Shown here: positions 23,300 through 31,997 of the stretch, one piece after another
How positions within the stretch are numbered: position 1 is the stretch's first letter
Layout of the letters: each line of letters starts with the position of its first letter
DNA from: Pseudophaeobacter flagellatus
GTDB taxonomy: Bacteria > Pseudomonadota > Alphaproteobacteria > Rhodobacterales > Rhodobacteraceae
DNA: 64,000 nucleotides
Assembly: GCF_021228235.1 (NCBI RefSeq)
Contig: NZ_JAJQRG010000003.1
Location: 434,001-498,000, forward strand
Direction of reading: 5' to 3'
The notes under the pieces: generated by a model
Database searches by the model: none
Told to the model about the DNA's origin: nothing
Seen by the model: the letters and a program-made list of their open reading frames with translations, nothing else
Made by a program: the position numbers and the translations under genes

Positions 23300-24475
23300 T
23301 TATCCTGGAAGATTCAAAATGCGGCGGCTGATGATCGATAGCATCACCTCGGAGGTGCCACCCTCGATCGAATTTGCCTTGGTGCGTAGCCAAGCGGAGG
23401 CCGGTGTCTCACCCCAGGTGAGCGCAGCGCTGCCCTCGGCTTCCATCACCAGTTCCAGCCGCTGTTTGTTCAGTTCGGTTCCCATGTATTTCAACATGGC
23501 AGAGGCATCGCCAACCCCTTGCCCCCCCTCGGCCTGGTCTTTGTACCGTTCCAGCGTCATCTCAAACGCAAGGCTGTCAACCTCAGCCCGCATCGCACCG
23601 CCCCGCAGTACCGGGTCACCCTGTCCGGTTTCGCTTTCGCTCAGAACCGCGCCAAGGGCGCGCCCCGTGCCCATTGCGTTGCCGCCACTGCTGATCATCT
23701 CGCGCTCATGGGTGAGCAGATATTTCGCCACATCCCAGCCCCGGTTGATGGTCCCGACGACTTGCTGCTTGGGCACGGTGACATTATCAAAGAAGGTTTC
23801 GCAAAAAGGCGAGGCCCCAGAGATGAGCTGAATTGGCCGTGTGCTGACACCTTCGCTGCGCATGTCTATCAGAACAAAGGAAATTCCCAGATGTTTCTTG
23901 GCCTCCCGATCAGTTCTGAGCAGGGCGAAGATCCAGTCGGCGCGATCGGCGTAGGAGGTCCAGATCTTTTGACCGTTGACCAGCCAGGTATCCCCTTGAT
24001 CGGCCGCATGGCACTGAACCCCGGCCAGATCTGACCCCGCCCCCGGTTCGGAATAGCCCTGGCACCAACGGATTTCACCGCGGGCAATTGGTGGCAGATA
24101 CTGTTGTTTTTGCTCTTCGCTGCCAAATTTCAGCAGGGCCGGCCCCAGCATCCAGATGCCAAAGCTTTGCAGCGGCACACGGGCGCCGATGGCCTGCATT
24201 TCTTCCTTCAGGATCTTGTCCTGATCGCGGCTAAACCCTGCCCCGCCATAGGCTTTGGGCCAGGTCGGCACGGTGAGACCCCGCGCGGCACAGCGTTCTA
24301 ACCAGTCTTTTTGCGCTTCAGATGTGAATTCCCAGGTGCTGCCGCCCCAGCAGATACTGTCTTCCCCGGCGGCGCCATCGCGCATCTCTGCTGGGCAGTT
24401 CTGCTGCAACCAGTTGCGGATCTCGTGGCGAAAATCCTCGCTGGTGGGCGGGGTGTGGTCCTCTACGGTAGCCAT
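23300..24475 (-). CDS. Acyl-CoA dehydrogenase (first gene of the acyl-CoA operon)
   Basis: An acyl-CoA dehydrogenase of 391 residues: RNWLQQNCPAEM (N-terminal helix), WPKAYGGAGFSRDQDKIL, the flavin loop QGYSEPGAGSDLAGVQ, then YKDQAEGGQGVGDASAMLK and the C-terminal EGGTSEVMLSIISRRIL. The last stretch is typical of the long-chain/atypical FadE group that includes LvaC- and sterol-type enzymes. It heads the leftward operon of about ten genes and is divergent from the quinone oxidoreductase gene. With the shorter paralogue immediately downstream it may form a heteromer. Confidence 0.88.
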   Translation of the reverse strand: MATVEDHTPPTSEDFRHEIRNWLQQNCPAEMRDGAAGEDSICWGGSTWEFTSEAQKDWLERCAARGLTVPTWPKAYGGAGFSRDQDKILKEEMQAIGARVPLQSFGIWMLGPALLKFGSEEQKQQYLPPIARGEIRWCQGYSEPGAGSDLAGVQCHAADQGDTWLVNGQKIWTSYADRADWIFALLRTDREAKKHLGISFVLIDMRSEGVSTRPIQLISGASPFCETFFDNVTVPKQQVVGTINRGWDVAKYLLTHEREMISSGGNAMGTGRALGAVLSESETGQGDPVLRGGAMRAEVDSLAFEMTLERYKDQAEGGQGVGDASAMLKYMGTELNKQRLELVMEAEGSAALTWGETPASAWLRTKANSIEGGTSEVMLSIISRRILNLPG

Positions 24476-24527
24476 GTTCTCTCCTCCTCACCGTGTGCGC
24501 GCCTCCTCCGACGCGTCACGGTTTCAC

Positions 24528-24543
24528 AATGTAGAATTACATT
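24528..24543. promoter_or_regulatory. Palindrome in the divergent acyl-CoA operon promoter region
   Basis: AATGTA-GAAT-TACATT (24528-24543) is a 16-base interrupted palindrome with perfect 6-base arms. It lies between the divergent acyl-CoA dehydrogenase and oxidoreductase genes, so it is a likely operator for a TetR- or GntR-type regulator encoded elsewhere. No such regulator gene is nearby. Confidence 0.5.
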
Positions 24544-24635
24544 TCGCTATTGCATTGACAACGCGGCTGAGCGGCAGAAGACTTTACGTAATTTTAAAAA
24601 TTGCACACTGCCGCAGCGCAGTTGAAGGGGGACGT

Positions 24636-25631
24636 ATGAAATCCATGTTGAGCACCAGCCCGGGCGGGCCGGAAACCCTGGTCTGGACCGAACAGCCCGA
24701 TTTGACACCCGCCAAGGGTGAGTTGCAGGTTGAGATTCGCGCTGCGGGCGTCAACTTTCCGGATACGCTGATCATTCGTGATCTGTATCAAATGAAGCCG
24801 CCGCGCCCCTTTGCGCCGGGCGGCGAGATCTCTGGTGTTGTCACTGCCCTGGGCGAAGGCGTGAGCGGGTTTGAGATTGGTGATCGGGTGCTGGCCCTGA
24901 CCGGTCATGGCGGCTTTGCCACCCAAATCTGCATCAGTGCGGCGCAGGCGATCAAATTTCCCGAGGCAATGCCCTTTGAGGATGCGGCCGGCTTTGTCTT
25001 TACCTATGGCACCTCTTATCATGCCCTGAAGGACCGGGCTGCGCTGCAACCGGGAGAGACACTGCTCATCCTGGGGGCAGCGGGCGGCGTCGGAGCGGCG
25101 GCGATTGAGCTGGGCAAATCTATGGGCGCAAAGGTGATTGCGGCTGTGTCCACGCCAGAAAAGGCCGCCTTTTGCCGCCAGATCGGAGCCGATGAGGCCC
25201 TGGTTTACAGCCGCGATATGGGACGGGATGAACAGAAAGAATTTTCCAGATCTATCAAGGAGGTATCGGGTAAAGATGGTGTGGATGTCGTCTATGATGC
25301 GGTGGGCGGTGCCTATGCTGAACCGGCCCTGCGCGCCATGGCTTGGCTGGGGCGGTATCTGGTTGTCGGCTTTCCCGCTGGCATCCCCGAGATCCCCTTG
25401 AATCTACCCCTGTTGAAAGGCTGCGATATTCGCGGTGTTTTCTGGGGGGCTTCGGTGTTTCGGGATCCAAAGGGTCATGCGCAAAACATGCAAGAATTGC
25501 AGGCACTTTATGCAAGCGGCGCGGTAAAGCCGCAGATCTGTGCTGTTCTGCCGATGACAGAGGCCGCAAAGGCGCTGGACATGATGCAGGCCCGGCAGGT
25601 TCAGGGCAAGGTGATCCTGACCAATGCCTAA
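24636..25631 (+). CDS. NADPH:quinone oxidoreductase family (MDR, zinc-free)
   Basis: A medium-chain dehydrogenase/reductase of 331 residues. The GroES-like N-domain has EIRAAGVNFPDTLIIRDLYQ and FAPGGEISGVVTALGEGV. The Rossmann domain has LLILGAAGGVGAAAIELGK near residue 150 and DVVYDAVGG. Zinc-binding cysteines are absent, as in quinone oxidoreductases and enoyl reductases. The ATG at 24636 follows GAAGGGGGAC, a good ribosome-binding site; the long upstream extension of the frame is not coding. It is divergent from the acyl-CoA operon and shares the palindromic control region. Confidence 0.86.
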   Translation: MKSMLSTSPGGPETLVWTEQPDLTPAKGELQVEIRAAGVNFPDTLIIRDLYQMKPPRPFAPGGEISGVVTALGEGVSGFEIGDRVLALTGHGGFATQICISAAQAIKFPEAMPFEDAAGFVFTYGTSYHALKDRAALQPGETLLILGAAGGVGAAAIELGKSMGAKVIAAVSTPEKAAFCRQIGADEALVYSRDMGRDEQKEFSRSIKEVSGKDGVDVVYDAVGGAYAEPALRAMAWLGRYLVVGFPAGIPEIPLNLPLLKGCDIRGVFWGASVFRDPKGHAQNMQELQALYASGAVKPQICAVLPMTEAAKALDMMQARQVQGKVILTNA

Positions 25632-25780
25632 CCAGATATAGCAGCAGGTGCCGGAAATCCCGGCACCTCTCATTTTCGTGCGATATTCGCAACATGGCCC
25701 GGGGAAAACACCGGGTTCGGGCCTCGCTTTCCCTGTGCAATCCACCTATTTCAGCTTAGGCTTGTAGTAGGGGAAATACG

Positions 25781-26233
25781 ATGCAGAGCATATTGATCTT
25801 GAACGGCCCGAACCTCAACCTGCTTGGCACCCGTCAACCAGAGGTTTACGGAGCCGAGACGCTTGAGATGGTCGAGGCCCGCTGCCTTGCCCATGCGAAA
25901 AAGTCCGGGTTTCAGGCCCAGTGCCTGCAATCCAACCATGAAGGCATATTGCTGGATGCCATCCATGGCGCGCGCGGCGTACATGCCGGGCTCGTGCTGA
26001 ATGCCGGTGCCTTTACCCATACGTCAATCGCGCTGATGGATGCGATCTATTCGGTAGAGATCCCAACCGTTGAGGTGCATCTGTCCAATATTCATGCCCG
26101 TGAAGAGTTTCGCCATCAGTCCTATATCGCACGGGCGGCCCTTGGCCAGATCTGCGGTTTTGGCAGCCAGGGATACCTGATGGCCATAGACGCCTTGGTG
26201 CAAAATATATCGCAGGCAAGTGACGCAACCTAA
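25781..26233 (+). CDS. aroQ: 3-Dehydroquinate dehydratase, type II
   Basis: A protein of 150 residues, the normal length for type II dehydroquinase, the third step of the shikimate pathway. All hallmark motifs are present: ILNGPNLNLLGTRQPEVYG with the catalytic tyrosine in the flexible lid, SNHEGILLDAIH, LNAGAFTHTSIALMDAI, and EVHLSNIHAREEFRHQS with the active-site histidine. The stop overlaps the ATG of the LuxR gene (TAATG), so the two are translationally coupled, an unusual partnership of an aromatic-biosynthesis enzyme with a quorum-type regulator. Confidence 0.95.
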   Translation: MQSILILNGPNLNLLGTRQPEVYGAETLEMVEARCLAHAKKSGFQAQCLQSNHEGILLDAIHGARGVHAGLVLNAGAFTHTSIALMDAIYSVEIPTVEVHLSNIHAREEFRHQSYIARAALGQICGFGSQGYLMAIDALVQNISQASDAT

Positions 26234-26988
26234 TGGGAATAATGAATTATCTACACGTCGTTGCCGGTTCGAAAAGCCTGGAAGAGCTGTGGCATGCGCA
26301 TGTATTGAAGATGGCTGAATACGGATTTGATCGCCTGATGTATGGCTATACCCGTTTCAAGACAGATACCTCGCTGGGGGATCCTGACGATTTCGTCATC
26401 CTGACCAACCATGACCAGAACTATGTTTCAGGCTTCCTGAACGAGGGCTTGTATCGCCATGCGCCAATGTTGCGTTGGGCGCTAGAGCATGAAGGGGCCG
26501 GCAGCTGGCAGATGATCCATGAAAAGCATGTCCAGGGTGCGTTGCAACCAGAAGAAGAAAATGTCCGCGCATTTAATGAGCGGATGCAGATGACGGCTGG
26601 CTATACCGTCAGCTTTTTCTCGGCTTCAAAACGCTATAAGGGCGCGATCTCTTTGGGAGGCCAGGTTGGCACCACCCAGAAAGAACTTGATGCGCTCTGG
26701 CAAGACTGTGGTGAAGACATCATTTTGATGAACAATATGGTGCACTTGAAGATTCTGACCCTCCCCTACGATCCGCCGAATCGCAGCCTGACACGCCGCC
26801 AGAGAGAGGCGCTGGAATGGGTTGGCGATGGCAAGACAACCCAGGATATTGCCCTGCTCATGGGGCTGACGCCTGGCACGGTTGAAAAACACCTGCGTTT
26901 GGCGCGGGCCTCATTGTCAGTGGAAACCACAGCACAGGCAGTTTTAAAAGCGGCCCTGCAAAACCAGATGTATGTGGTTGAAAGCTAG
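26233..26988 (+). CDS. LuxR-family regulator with autoinducer-binding domain (apparent LuxR solo)
   Basis: A protein of 251 residues. Residues 15-165 resemble the autoinducer-binding domain (YGFDRLMYGYTRF, then the W/Y/D pattern in GLYRHAPMLRWALEHEGAGSW). Residues 185-245 form a GerE/LuxR helix-turn-helix (LTRRQREALEWVGDGKTTQDIALLMGLTPGTVEKHL). No LuxI-type synthase gene is in the window, so it is probably an orphan that senses signals made elsewhere in the genome or by neighbours. It overlaps the aroQ stop by one base; a second in-frame ATG at 26242 is possible. A perfect palindrome lies 41 bases downstream of its stop. Confidence 0.85.
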   Translation: MGIMNYLHVVAGSKSLEELWHAHVLKMAEYGFDRLMYGYTRFKTDTSLGDPDDFVILTNHDQNYVSGFLNEGLYRHAPMLRWALEHEGAGSWQMIHEKHVQGALQPEEENVRAFNERMQMTAGYTVSFFSASKRYKGAISLGGQVGTTQKELDALWQDCGEDIILMNNMVHLKILTLPYDPPNRSLTRRQREALEWVGDGKTTQDIALLMGLTPGTVEKHLRLARASLSVETTAQAVLKAALQNQMYVVES

Positions 26989-27454
26989 TCTTGTGGCAGC
27001 ATTTCAACGAAGAAAGCCGGTCGGCATCGCTTTGGTTAAACCAAAGCAGAAGTTTACCCAGGGGCAAGACGCGGCATTCGGGTAAGGAAAACACGACTAC
27101 ACGTTCAACCTGATTTGGGGCAGACTGCAACTGTTCCGTGAGTGGTGGCTTTGGCCTAGGAACTAAAAGGAAATGATCCTTGCAATATCAAGGCTCTCAG
27201 ACCTGTTCGGTTGCTGGCGTGTATTTTTCCACGCCGGTGCCGTGTTAAAGAGAGGCCCCATTCATCCCCATCGATGGGGTCTCTCAGCTCTCTTCCTCAA
27301 TCGCTATCTGTTTACTGATCTTGTGAAATACCGACACTGCGCTGCGAATTTTGTCAGAGGCTAGGCTGGGATCGATCGCTAAACTTGCTGCAAAGCCAAG
27401 GTATTCGGGCATCTAACAAGAGTAGAGCCACTGCTCGCATCCTCGATCGGGCCA
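26989..27454. other. 466-base stretch without a protein gene
   Basis: Besides the palindrome at 27029 it contains two hairpins: GGCGTG/CACGCC (about 27214-27233) and GAGAGGCCCCAT/ATGGGGTCTCTC (27250-27261 with 27274-27285). They could belong to a small RNA or to transcript ends. I see no conserved RNA family and no believable open frame. Confidence 0.4.
27029..27047. promoter_or_regulatory. Perfect 19-base palindrome downstream of the LuxR gene
   Basis: GCTTTGGTT-A-AACCAAAGC is a perfect palindrome about one central base. It has CT and AG near the ends, spaced 13 apart, close to but not the usual lux-box spacing of 12. No T-run follows, so a simple terminator is unlikely. It is a candidate operator. 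Confidence 0.4.
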
Positions 27455-27490
27455 CAAAAAAGGGCCGGCAGAAAAAATCTGCCAGCCCTC
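27455..27490 (-). terminator. Rho-independent terminator of rpsB-tsf
   Basis: Read on the minus strand, AGGGCTGGCAG and CTGCCGGCCCT arms with an A/T-rich loop are followed by TTTTTTG. It lies 27 bases after the tsf stop. Confidence 0.85.
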
Positions 27491-27516
27491 ATAACTCACC
27501 CTCTGAATAGAGGATC

Positions 27517-28392
27517 TTAGCCCTGCGCTGCCTTGGCAACTTCGGCTGCAAAGTCTTCTTTTTCGACTTCGATGCCTTCGCCAACTTCCAGACGCACAAA
27601 ACCAGTGATGGTGGCGCCAGCTTCTTTGGCAGCGGCTTCAACGGTGAGGTCAGGGTTCACAACAAAAGGCTGGTTCAGCAGAGTCGATTCGCCGACGAAT
27701 TTCTTCATACGGCCAACGATCATCTTTTCGATCACGGCTTCGGGCTTGCCGGATTCGCGGGCGATGTCCATCTGGACCTGCTTTTCTTTCTCAACCACAG
27801 AGGCATCGAGATCCGCTTCGGACAGGGCCGCAGGGTTCACCGCTGCGATATGCATGGCAACCTGTTTGCCAAAGGCTTCGTCGCCGCCGGTCATCGCAAC
27901 CAGAACGCCGATTTTGCCCATTCCGGCAGCCACGGCATTGTGCACATAAGAGATAACAGTCTCGCCTTCGGCAGCGGCCATACGGCGCACAGACATGTTT
28001 TCGCCAATGGTGGCGATCTTGTTGGTGATGACTGTTTCAACGGTTTTGCCGCCCATGTCGGCCGCTTTCAGCGCCTCAACATCCGCAACACCCAAGGCAG
28101 CCTTGGCGATGCCGCCAACCATTTCCTGGAATTCGGCGTTTTTACCAACAAAATCGGTTTCCGAGTTCACTTCAACGGCAACACCTTTGCCACCATCCAC
28201 AACAACGGCAACCAGGCCTTCTGCTGCTGTGCGGCCGGATTTCTTGGCCGCTTTGGCCAAGCCCTTGGTGCGCAGCCAGTCAACCGCGGCTTCCATGTCA
28301 CCATTGGTTTCGGTCAGCGCTTTTTTGGCGTCCATCATGCCGGCGCCGGTGGAGTCGCGCAGTTCTTTAACAAGTGCAGCTGTGATAGCCAT
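27517..28392 (-). CDS. tsf: Elongation factor Ts
   Basis: A protein of 291 residues, normal for alphaproteobacterial EF-Ts, the exchange factor that recycles EF-Tu from GDP to GTP. The N-terminal UBA-like domain ([23 protein letters not shown]) is diagnostic, followed by [14 protein letters not shown], the core motif that contacts EF-Tu. It follows rpsB with about 78 bases between, the near-universal rpsB-tsf order, and is closed by a strong terminator. Confidence 0.97.
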   Translation of the reverse strand: MAITAALVKELRDSTGAGMMDAKKALTETNGDMEAAVDWLRTKGLAKAAKKSGRTAAEGLVAVVVDGGKGVAVEVNSETDFVGKNAEFQEMVGGIAKAALGVADVEALKAADMGGKTVETVITNKIATIGENMSVRRMAAAEGETVISYVHNAVAAGMGKIGVLVAMTGGDEAFGKQVAMHIAAVNPAALSEADLDASVVEKEKQVQMDIARESGKPEAVIEKMIVGRMKKFVGESTLLNQPFVVNPDLTVEAAAKEAGATITGFVRLEVGEGIEVEKEDFAAEVAKAAQG

Positions 28393-28470
28393 CTGTGGCT
28401 CTCCTCATATCAAAACGGAATTGGGGCAGGTGATACCCTGCCCCACATGTCAAACCTGTGACAGGTCGCT

Positions 28471-29238
28471 TCAGGCAGATGCTTGTTCAGCAACAGCTTC
28501 TTCAGCGGGTGCCTCTTCCAGCGCGCCGAGGTCAACACCGGCAGCACCCAGCTGGGCAGACATACCGTCCAGCGCAGCGCGGGCAACCAGATCGCAATAC
28601 AGGGTAATGGCGCGCGATGCGTCGTCATTGCCTGGGATAATGAAGTCAACGCCATCGGGCGAGCAGTTGGTGTCGACGACAGCCACAACCGGGATACCCA
28701 GTTTTTTGGCTTCGGCGATGGCCAGGGCTTCTTTTTTCACGTCAATGACGAAGAGCAGATCAGGAACACCGCCCATTTCGGCGATACCACCGAGGGAAGC
28801 CTGCAGCTTCTGCTGGTCACGTTCCATGCCCAGACGCTCTTTCTTGGTGAGACCTTCGGCGCCACCTTCCAGTTTTTCGTCAATCTCGTTCAGGCGCTTG
28901 ATCGACTGGGAAACGGTTTTCCAGTTGGTCAAGGTGCCGCCCAACCAGCGGTGGTTCATGAAGTACTGAGCAGATTTTTCAGCGGCTTCGGCGATGGGGC
29001 CTGCGGCCTGACGCTTGGTACCAACAAAAAGAACGCGACCGCCCTTGGCAACGGTGTCACGCACGATCTGCAGTGCCTGGTCCAGCATTGGAACTGTCTG
29101 TGTCAGGTCCATGATGTGGATGCCGTTACGCGCACCATAGATATATGGTTCCATGCGGGGGTTCCAGCGCTGTGTCTGGTGACCAAAGTGTACGCCTGCT
29201 TCCAGCAGCTGGCGCATGGTGAACTCGGGAAGAGCCAT
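28471..29238 (-). CDS. rpsB: Ribosomal protein S2
   Basis: A protein of 255 residues beginning [27 protein letters not shown]-type sequence, the classic S2 N-terminus. [39 protein letters not shown] and an Ala/Glu-rich tail ([15 protein letters not shown]) follow. The longer frame to 29337 is rejected because S2 begins at the ATG at 29238. S2 assembles late into the 30S subunit together with S1. Transcription continues into tsf. Confidence 0.97.
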   Translation of the reverse strand: MALPEFTMRQLLEAGVHFGHQTQRWNPRMEPYIYGARNGIHIMDLTQTVPMLDQALQIVRDTVAKGGRVLFVGTKRQAAGPIAEAAEKSAQYFMNHRWLGGTLTNWKTVSQSIKRLNEIDEKLEGGAEGLTKKERLGMERDQQKLQASLGGIAEMGGVPDLLFVIDVKKEALAIAEAKKLGIPVVAVVDTNCSPDGVDFIIPGNDDASRAITLYCDLVARAALDGMSAQLGAAGVDLGALEEAPAEEAVAEQASA

Positions 29239-29395
29239 GCTAATATTCCTTGTTTCCGGTTTCAGTCCTCGGTGGGGGTTCAGAGCGGTTGCTCCAACCG
29301 GCGGCCCATTTGGGGATTTCTCCCCCAGACAGGCCAAACCCCACCTGCGGGTTTGATGCCGCGCGTATAGGCCAGCTTTGCCCTACCTGCAAGCG

Positions 29396-30223
29396 CTATT
29401 TGCGCATCCGGGCATGGCCTGTGCCTACAAGATCTTCGCAGGCTGCGGCCAGGGTTTTGCGATTGGCAAAATCAGCCACCTTCAGCGGCGCATGGTAGAT
29501 CAGTTCTGCACGGCCCTGACGCGGGGCTGCCAGGGTTTTCAAAAGATGCGGAGCAAAGGCCATATCGCCCCACCAGCCGTAAAACCGGGCGTCCTGCGCC
29601 TGCGGAGCATGAAACACCACGGACACCGGCTGTATATAACAGATATCGCGCAGATGATCGCTAAAGAACGCCGCGAACAACGTTGTTTTGAATGGCAAAA
29701 TCCGCAAGCCATCGGTTGATGTGCCCTCAGGAAAGAACAAGAGCTTATGCCCCGCCTTCAGTCGCGTCTCAAACAGGTCCGTCTGGTCTTTGGCGCGGGC
29801 GCGGTTGCGTTCAATGAACAGGGTACCAGTGGCGCGGGCAAGCCAGCCGATGCCGGGCCAGGCGGCCACTTCGGCTTTGGACACAAAATAGATCCGCTTT
29901 CGCGCGTTGAGCGCAAAAATATCCAGCCAAGATGTATGGTTGGCAACCACAGCGCCGCGTTCCTGCATCAGGGTTCCATGGGTGGAAAACCCCATGCCAA
30001 GCACCCAAAAGGCGGTGCGGCAGACAAACTGGGTGATGAAGGGCGTCACTGGTCGGTGCAAACCGCAGAGCGGCCGTTCGACCAGCCGGACCAGCAACAG
30101 AACAAGCAAGCCACCAAATACCAGCACCGCCAACAGGCTGGCGCGCAGCGCGACCCGCAGCCAGCCGAGCGCAGTGATACGAATGGGCTTTGGCGCGTCG
30201 CCCCCCTGCCAGGTTGCGGACAT
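29396..30223 (-). CDS. olsA: Lysophospholipid/lyso-ornithine lipid acyltransferase
   Basis: A PlsC-family acyltransferase of 275 residues. An N-terminal membrane segment (ALRASLLAVLVFGGLLVLLL) is followed by the catalytic HX4D motif in VVANHTSWLDIFAL, then GTLFIERNR and the substrate-binding LLFFPEGTSTDGLRILPFK. It lies 2 bases after the stop of the olsB gene, so the two form an operon. By that context it is OlsA, which adds the ester-linked second acyl chain to lyso-ornithine lipid in the inner membrane; a general 1-acylglycerol-3-phosphate acyltransferase is the alternative. Confidence 0.85.
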   Translation of the reverse strand: MSATWQGGDAPKPIRITALGWLRVALRASLLAVLVFGGLLVLLLVRLVERPLCGLHRPVTPFITQFVCRTAFWVLGMGFSTHGTLMQERGAVVANHTSWLDIFALNARKRIYFVSKAEVAAWPGIGWLARATGTLFIERNRARAKDQTDLFETRLKAGHKLLFFPEGTSTDGLRILPFKTTLFAAFFSDHLRDICYIQPVSVVFHAPQAQDARFYGWWGDMAFAPHLLKTLAAPRQGRAELIYHAPLKVADFANRKTLAAACEDLVGTGHARMRK

Positions 30224-30225
30224 CC

Positions 30226-30987
30226 CTATGCCCCGCCTGTTCGCGGCGAAAAGAGGCGGCGTTGGCGCGCTGTCATCTGGGCGGTGTCCAGGATCATGCA
30301 GACATCGGTGGTGTTGAACTCATGGTCCAGATAGGCGCCATCGCCGACCTTTCCGCCAAGTCGCAGATAGGCCTTGATCAGGGCTGGGCAGGCAACCATT
30401 GCTTGGCGACGGTCAATCTGGTCCTGCGGCAATAGGTCCATGCGCTGATACTGCCTTGAGCGACAGCGTAGGTCACTGGGGGCAAGATAGTCGTGCTGCA
30501 AGACCGACAGCGGCCCGGCCAGGGCCGCGAGATCGGTGCCCGCAAAGCTGGCAACCCCAAAGAGCACCTCGATCTGATGCCTGTTCACATAGGCGCTTAG
30601 CCCTTCCCAAAGTTGGAACAGCGCCTTGCCACCGCGAAAATCGGGATGCAGGCAAGAGCGCCCCAATTCTAGCAAGCGGCGCCCCGAAGCGGTCAGCGCG
30701 CCAAGATCGTATTCGCTGGCCGAATAGAACCGCCCTGCTGCCACGGCCTGATCGTTGCGCATCAAACGATAGACGCCAATCACCCGGTTGGTCGCGTTTT
30801 CACGGATGATCATATGATCGCAAAAGGCGTCAAACTGATCTGTTTCCAACCCGGATTGATGATCAACCTGCGCCCCATCTGCGCCCATTTCGCGCACAAA
30901 AACCTCATAGCGCAGCGCCTGGGCCGCACGCAGCTCTGCGGCGTTCTGTGCCAGAGACACAGAGAATTCGGACGGGGCATCAACCAT
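30226..30987 (-). CDS. olsB: Ornithine acyl-ACP N-acyltransferase
   Basis: A GNAT-like protein of 253 residues of the OlsB family. Features are LRYEVFVREMGADG near residue 26, GVYRLMRNDQA, then ELGRSCLHPDFRGGKALFQLWEGL with the acyl-donor binding region, and LFGVASFAGTD. It transfers a 3-hydroxyacyl chain from ACP to the alpha-amino group of ornithine, the first step to ornithine lipid, a phosphorus-free membrane lipid made under phosphate limitation in many Rhodobacterales. It is co-transcribed with olsA. Confidence 0.9.
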   Translation of the reverse strand: MVDAPSEFSVSLAQNAAELRAAQALRYEVFVREMGADGAQVDHQSGLETDQFDAFCDHMIIRENATNRVIGVYRLMRNDQAVAAGRFYSASEYDLGALTASGRRLLELGRSCLHPDFRGGKALFQLWEGLSAYVNRHQIEVLFGVASFAGTDLAALAGPLSVLQHDYLAPSDLRCRSRQYQRMDLLPQDQIDRRQAMVACPALIKAYLRLGGKVGDGAYLDHEFNTTDVCMILDTAQMTARQRRLFSPRTGGA

Positions 30988-31094
30988 ATACCGGACCTTT
31001 CCAAAGACAACCCTGGCGGCAAATAGACCGCCAAACCGGGCAGAGGCAAGGTTTTCCTAAAACTCTAGGGGCTTTCTTAACCATTCATAAACCA

Positions 31095-31277
31095 CTATGG
31101 CTCATTCACAAGAACCAGGGGGACACGTGCCCCGTCGAAGACCAGTTTTCCCTGGTCTGGAAAGTTGACAGTAATTTTGCCGCCTGCATTGGATTGGACC
31201 TCACCTGGTCCCCATTCAGGGTGATCCGGGTGCTGAACGCGCATGCCAGGGGCTAAGAAAGCATTGAGGTCGATCAT
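31095..31277 (-). CDS. Small DUF3553-family protein
   Basis: A protein of 60 residues, MIDLNAFLAPGMRVQHPDHPEWG-like, that matches the short SH3-like DUF3553 family found in alphaproteobacteria: GMRVQHPDHPEWGPGEVQS, then KITVNFPDQGKLVFDG and V-P-L-V-LV. Its domain resembles the CarD/UvrD C-terminal Tudor-like fold, suggesting contact with RNA polymerase or repair proteins, but no function is established. It is divergent from chpT with 27 bases between the starts. Confidence 0.8.
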   Translation of the reverse strand: MIDLNAFLAPGMRVQHPDHPEWGPGEVQSNAGGKITVNFPDQGKLVFDGARVPLVLVNEP

Positions 31278-31304
31278 TGGATAGGCCTAGTTCGGAGGAA
31301 TGAT

Positions 31305-31901
31305 ATGGCCGTAGATACCGCCAATTTGGCTGCTTTGATAGGGTCCAGAATTTGTCACGATTTGATCAGCCCGGTTGGCGCGATCAACAATGGGCTGGAA
31401 CTGCTGGAAATGTCCGGCGCCATGGCCGGACCAGAGTTGGAACTGATCTCTGACTCGGTGCTGAATGCCAATGCCCGCATCCGGTTTTTCCGCATTGCCT
31501 TTGGCGCAGCCGGAGACCAGCAGATGGGCCGCGCCGAGGTGGTTTCAGTTCTGGATGATCTCGCCAAGGCCGGTCGAATGAAATACCAGTGGGACCATCA
31601 GGAGGGCTGCAGCCGCAGCGAGGTGCGCCTAGCGTTCCTTGCGGCACTTTGCCTGGAAACCGCCCTGCCCTATGGCGGTACGATTCAAATTTCTTGTCGC
31701 GATGGTGCCTGGTGCGCGTCTGGCGAAGGACGTAAAATTGCTGTCGAGGCAGGCCTTTGGGGGCATCTTGATGGCAGCGATACCACAAACGCGGTGACCC
31801 CGGCGCTGGTGCAATTTGCCATGCTACCCGCCGCCGCGCAGGAGGCCGCCCGCAAGATCTCTTTTGATAACACGGCCGAAACGGTGAACATTCAATTTTA
31901 A
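31305..31901 (+). CDS. chpT: Histidine phosphotransferase ChpT (CtrA relay)
   Basis: A protein of 198 residues that matches ChpT: the phosphoacceptor helix is LIGSRICHDLISPVGAINNGLELLE with the histidine in CHDLISP, followed by a degenerate GHKL-like C-terminal domain. ChpT relays phosphate from CckA to CtrA and CpdR. In Rhodobacterales this relay controls motility, gene transfer agent production and other population-dependent traits rather than viability. An AGGAATGAT ribosome-binding site precedes the ATG. A strong terminator follows at 31931. Confidence 0.88.
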   Translation: MAVDTANLAALIGSRICHDLISPVGAINNGLELLEMSGAMAGPELELISDSVLNANARIRFFRIAFGAAGDQQMGRAEVVSVLDDLAKAGRMKYQWDHQEGCSRSEVRLAFLAALCLETALPYGGTIQISCRDGAWCASGEGRKIAVEAGLWGHLDGSDTTNAVTPALVQFAMLPAAAQEAARKISFDNTAETVNIQF

Positions 31902-31930
31902 CCAAAGCCCGCAACATCTTGAAAGAACAG

Positions 31931-31960
31931 AAAAGCCCCCTCCAGATCGAGGGGGCTTTT
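31931..31960. terminator. Bidirectional terminator between chpT and proA
   Basis: AAAAGCCCCCTC (31931-31942) and GAGGGGGCTTTT (31949-31960) form a near-perfect stem with A-run and T-run on opposite sides. It serves the convergent chpT and proA genes. Confidence 0.88.
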
Positions 31961-31997
31961 ACGTTTGACTGGCTCTGCCTATGTGATGTTGCCTGTT

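Noticed and set aside
27029-27047. Classical lux box for the adjacent LuxR protein
   Set aside because: The dyad is perfect, but the CT-AG spacing is 13 rather than 12 and it lies downstream of the gene; kept only as a general candidate operator.
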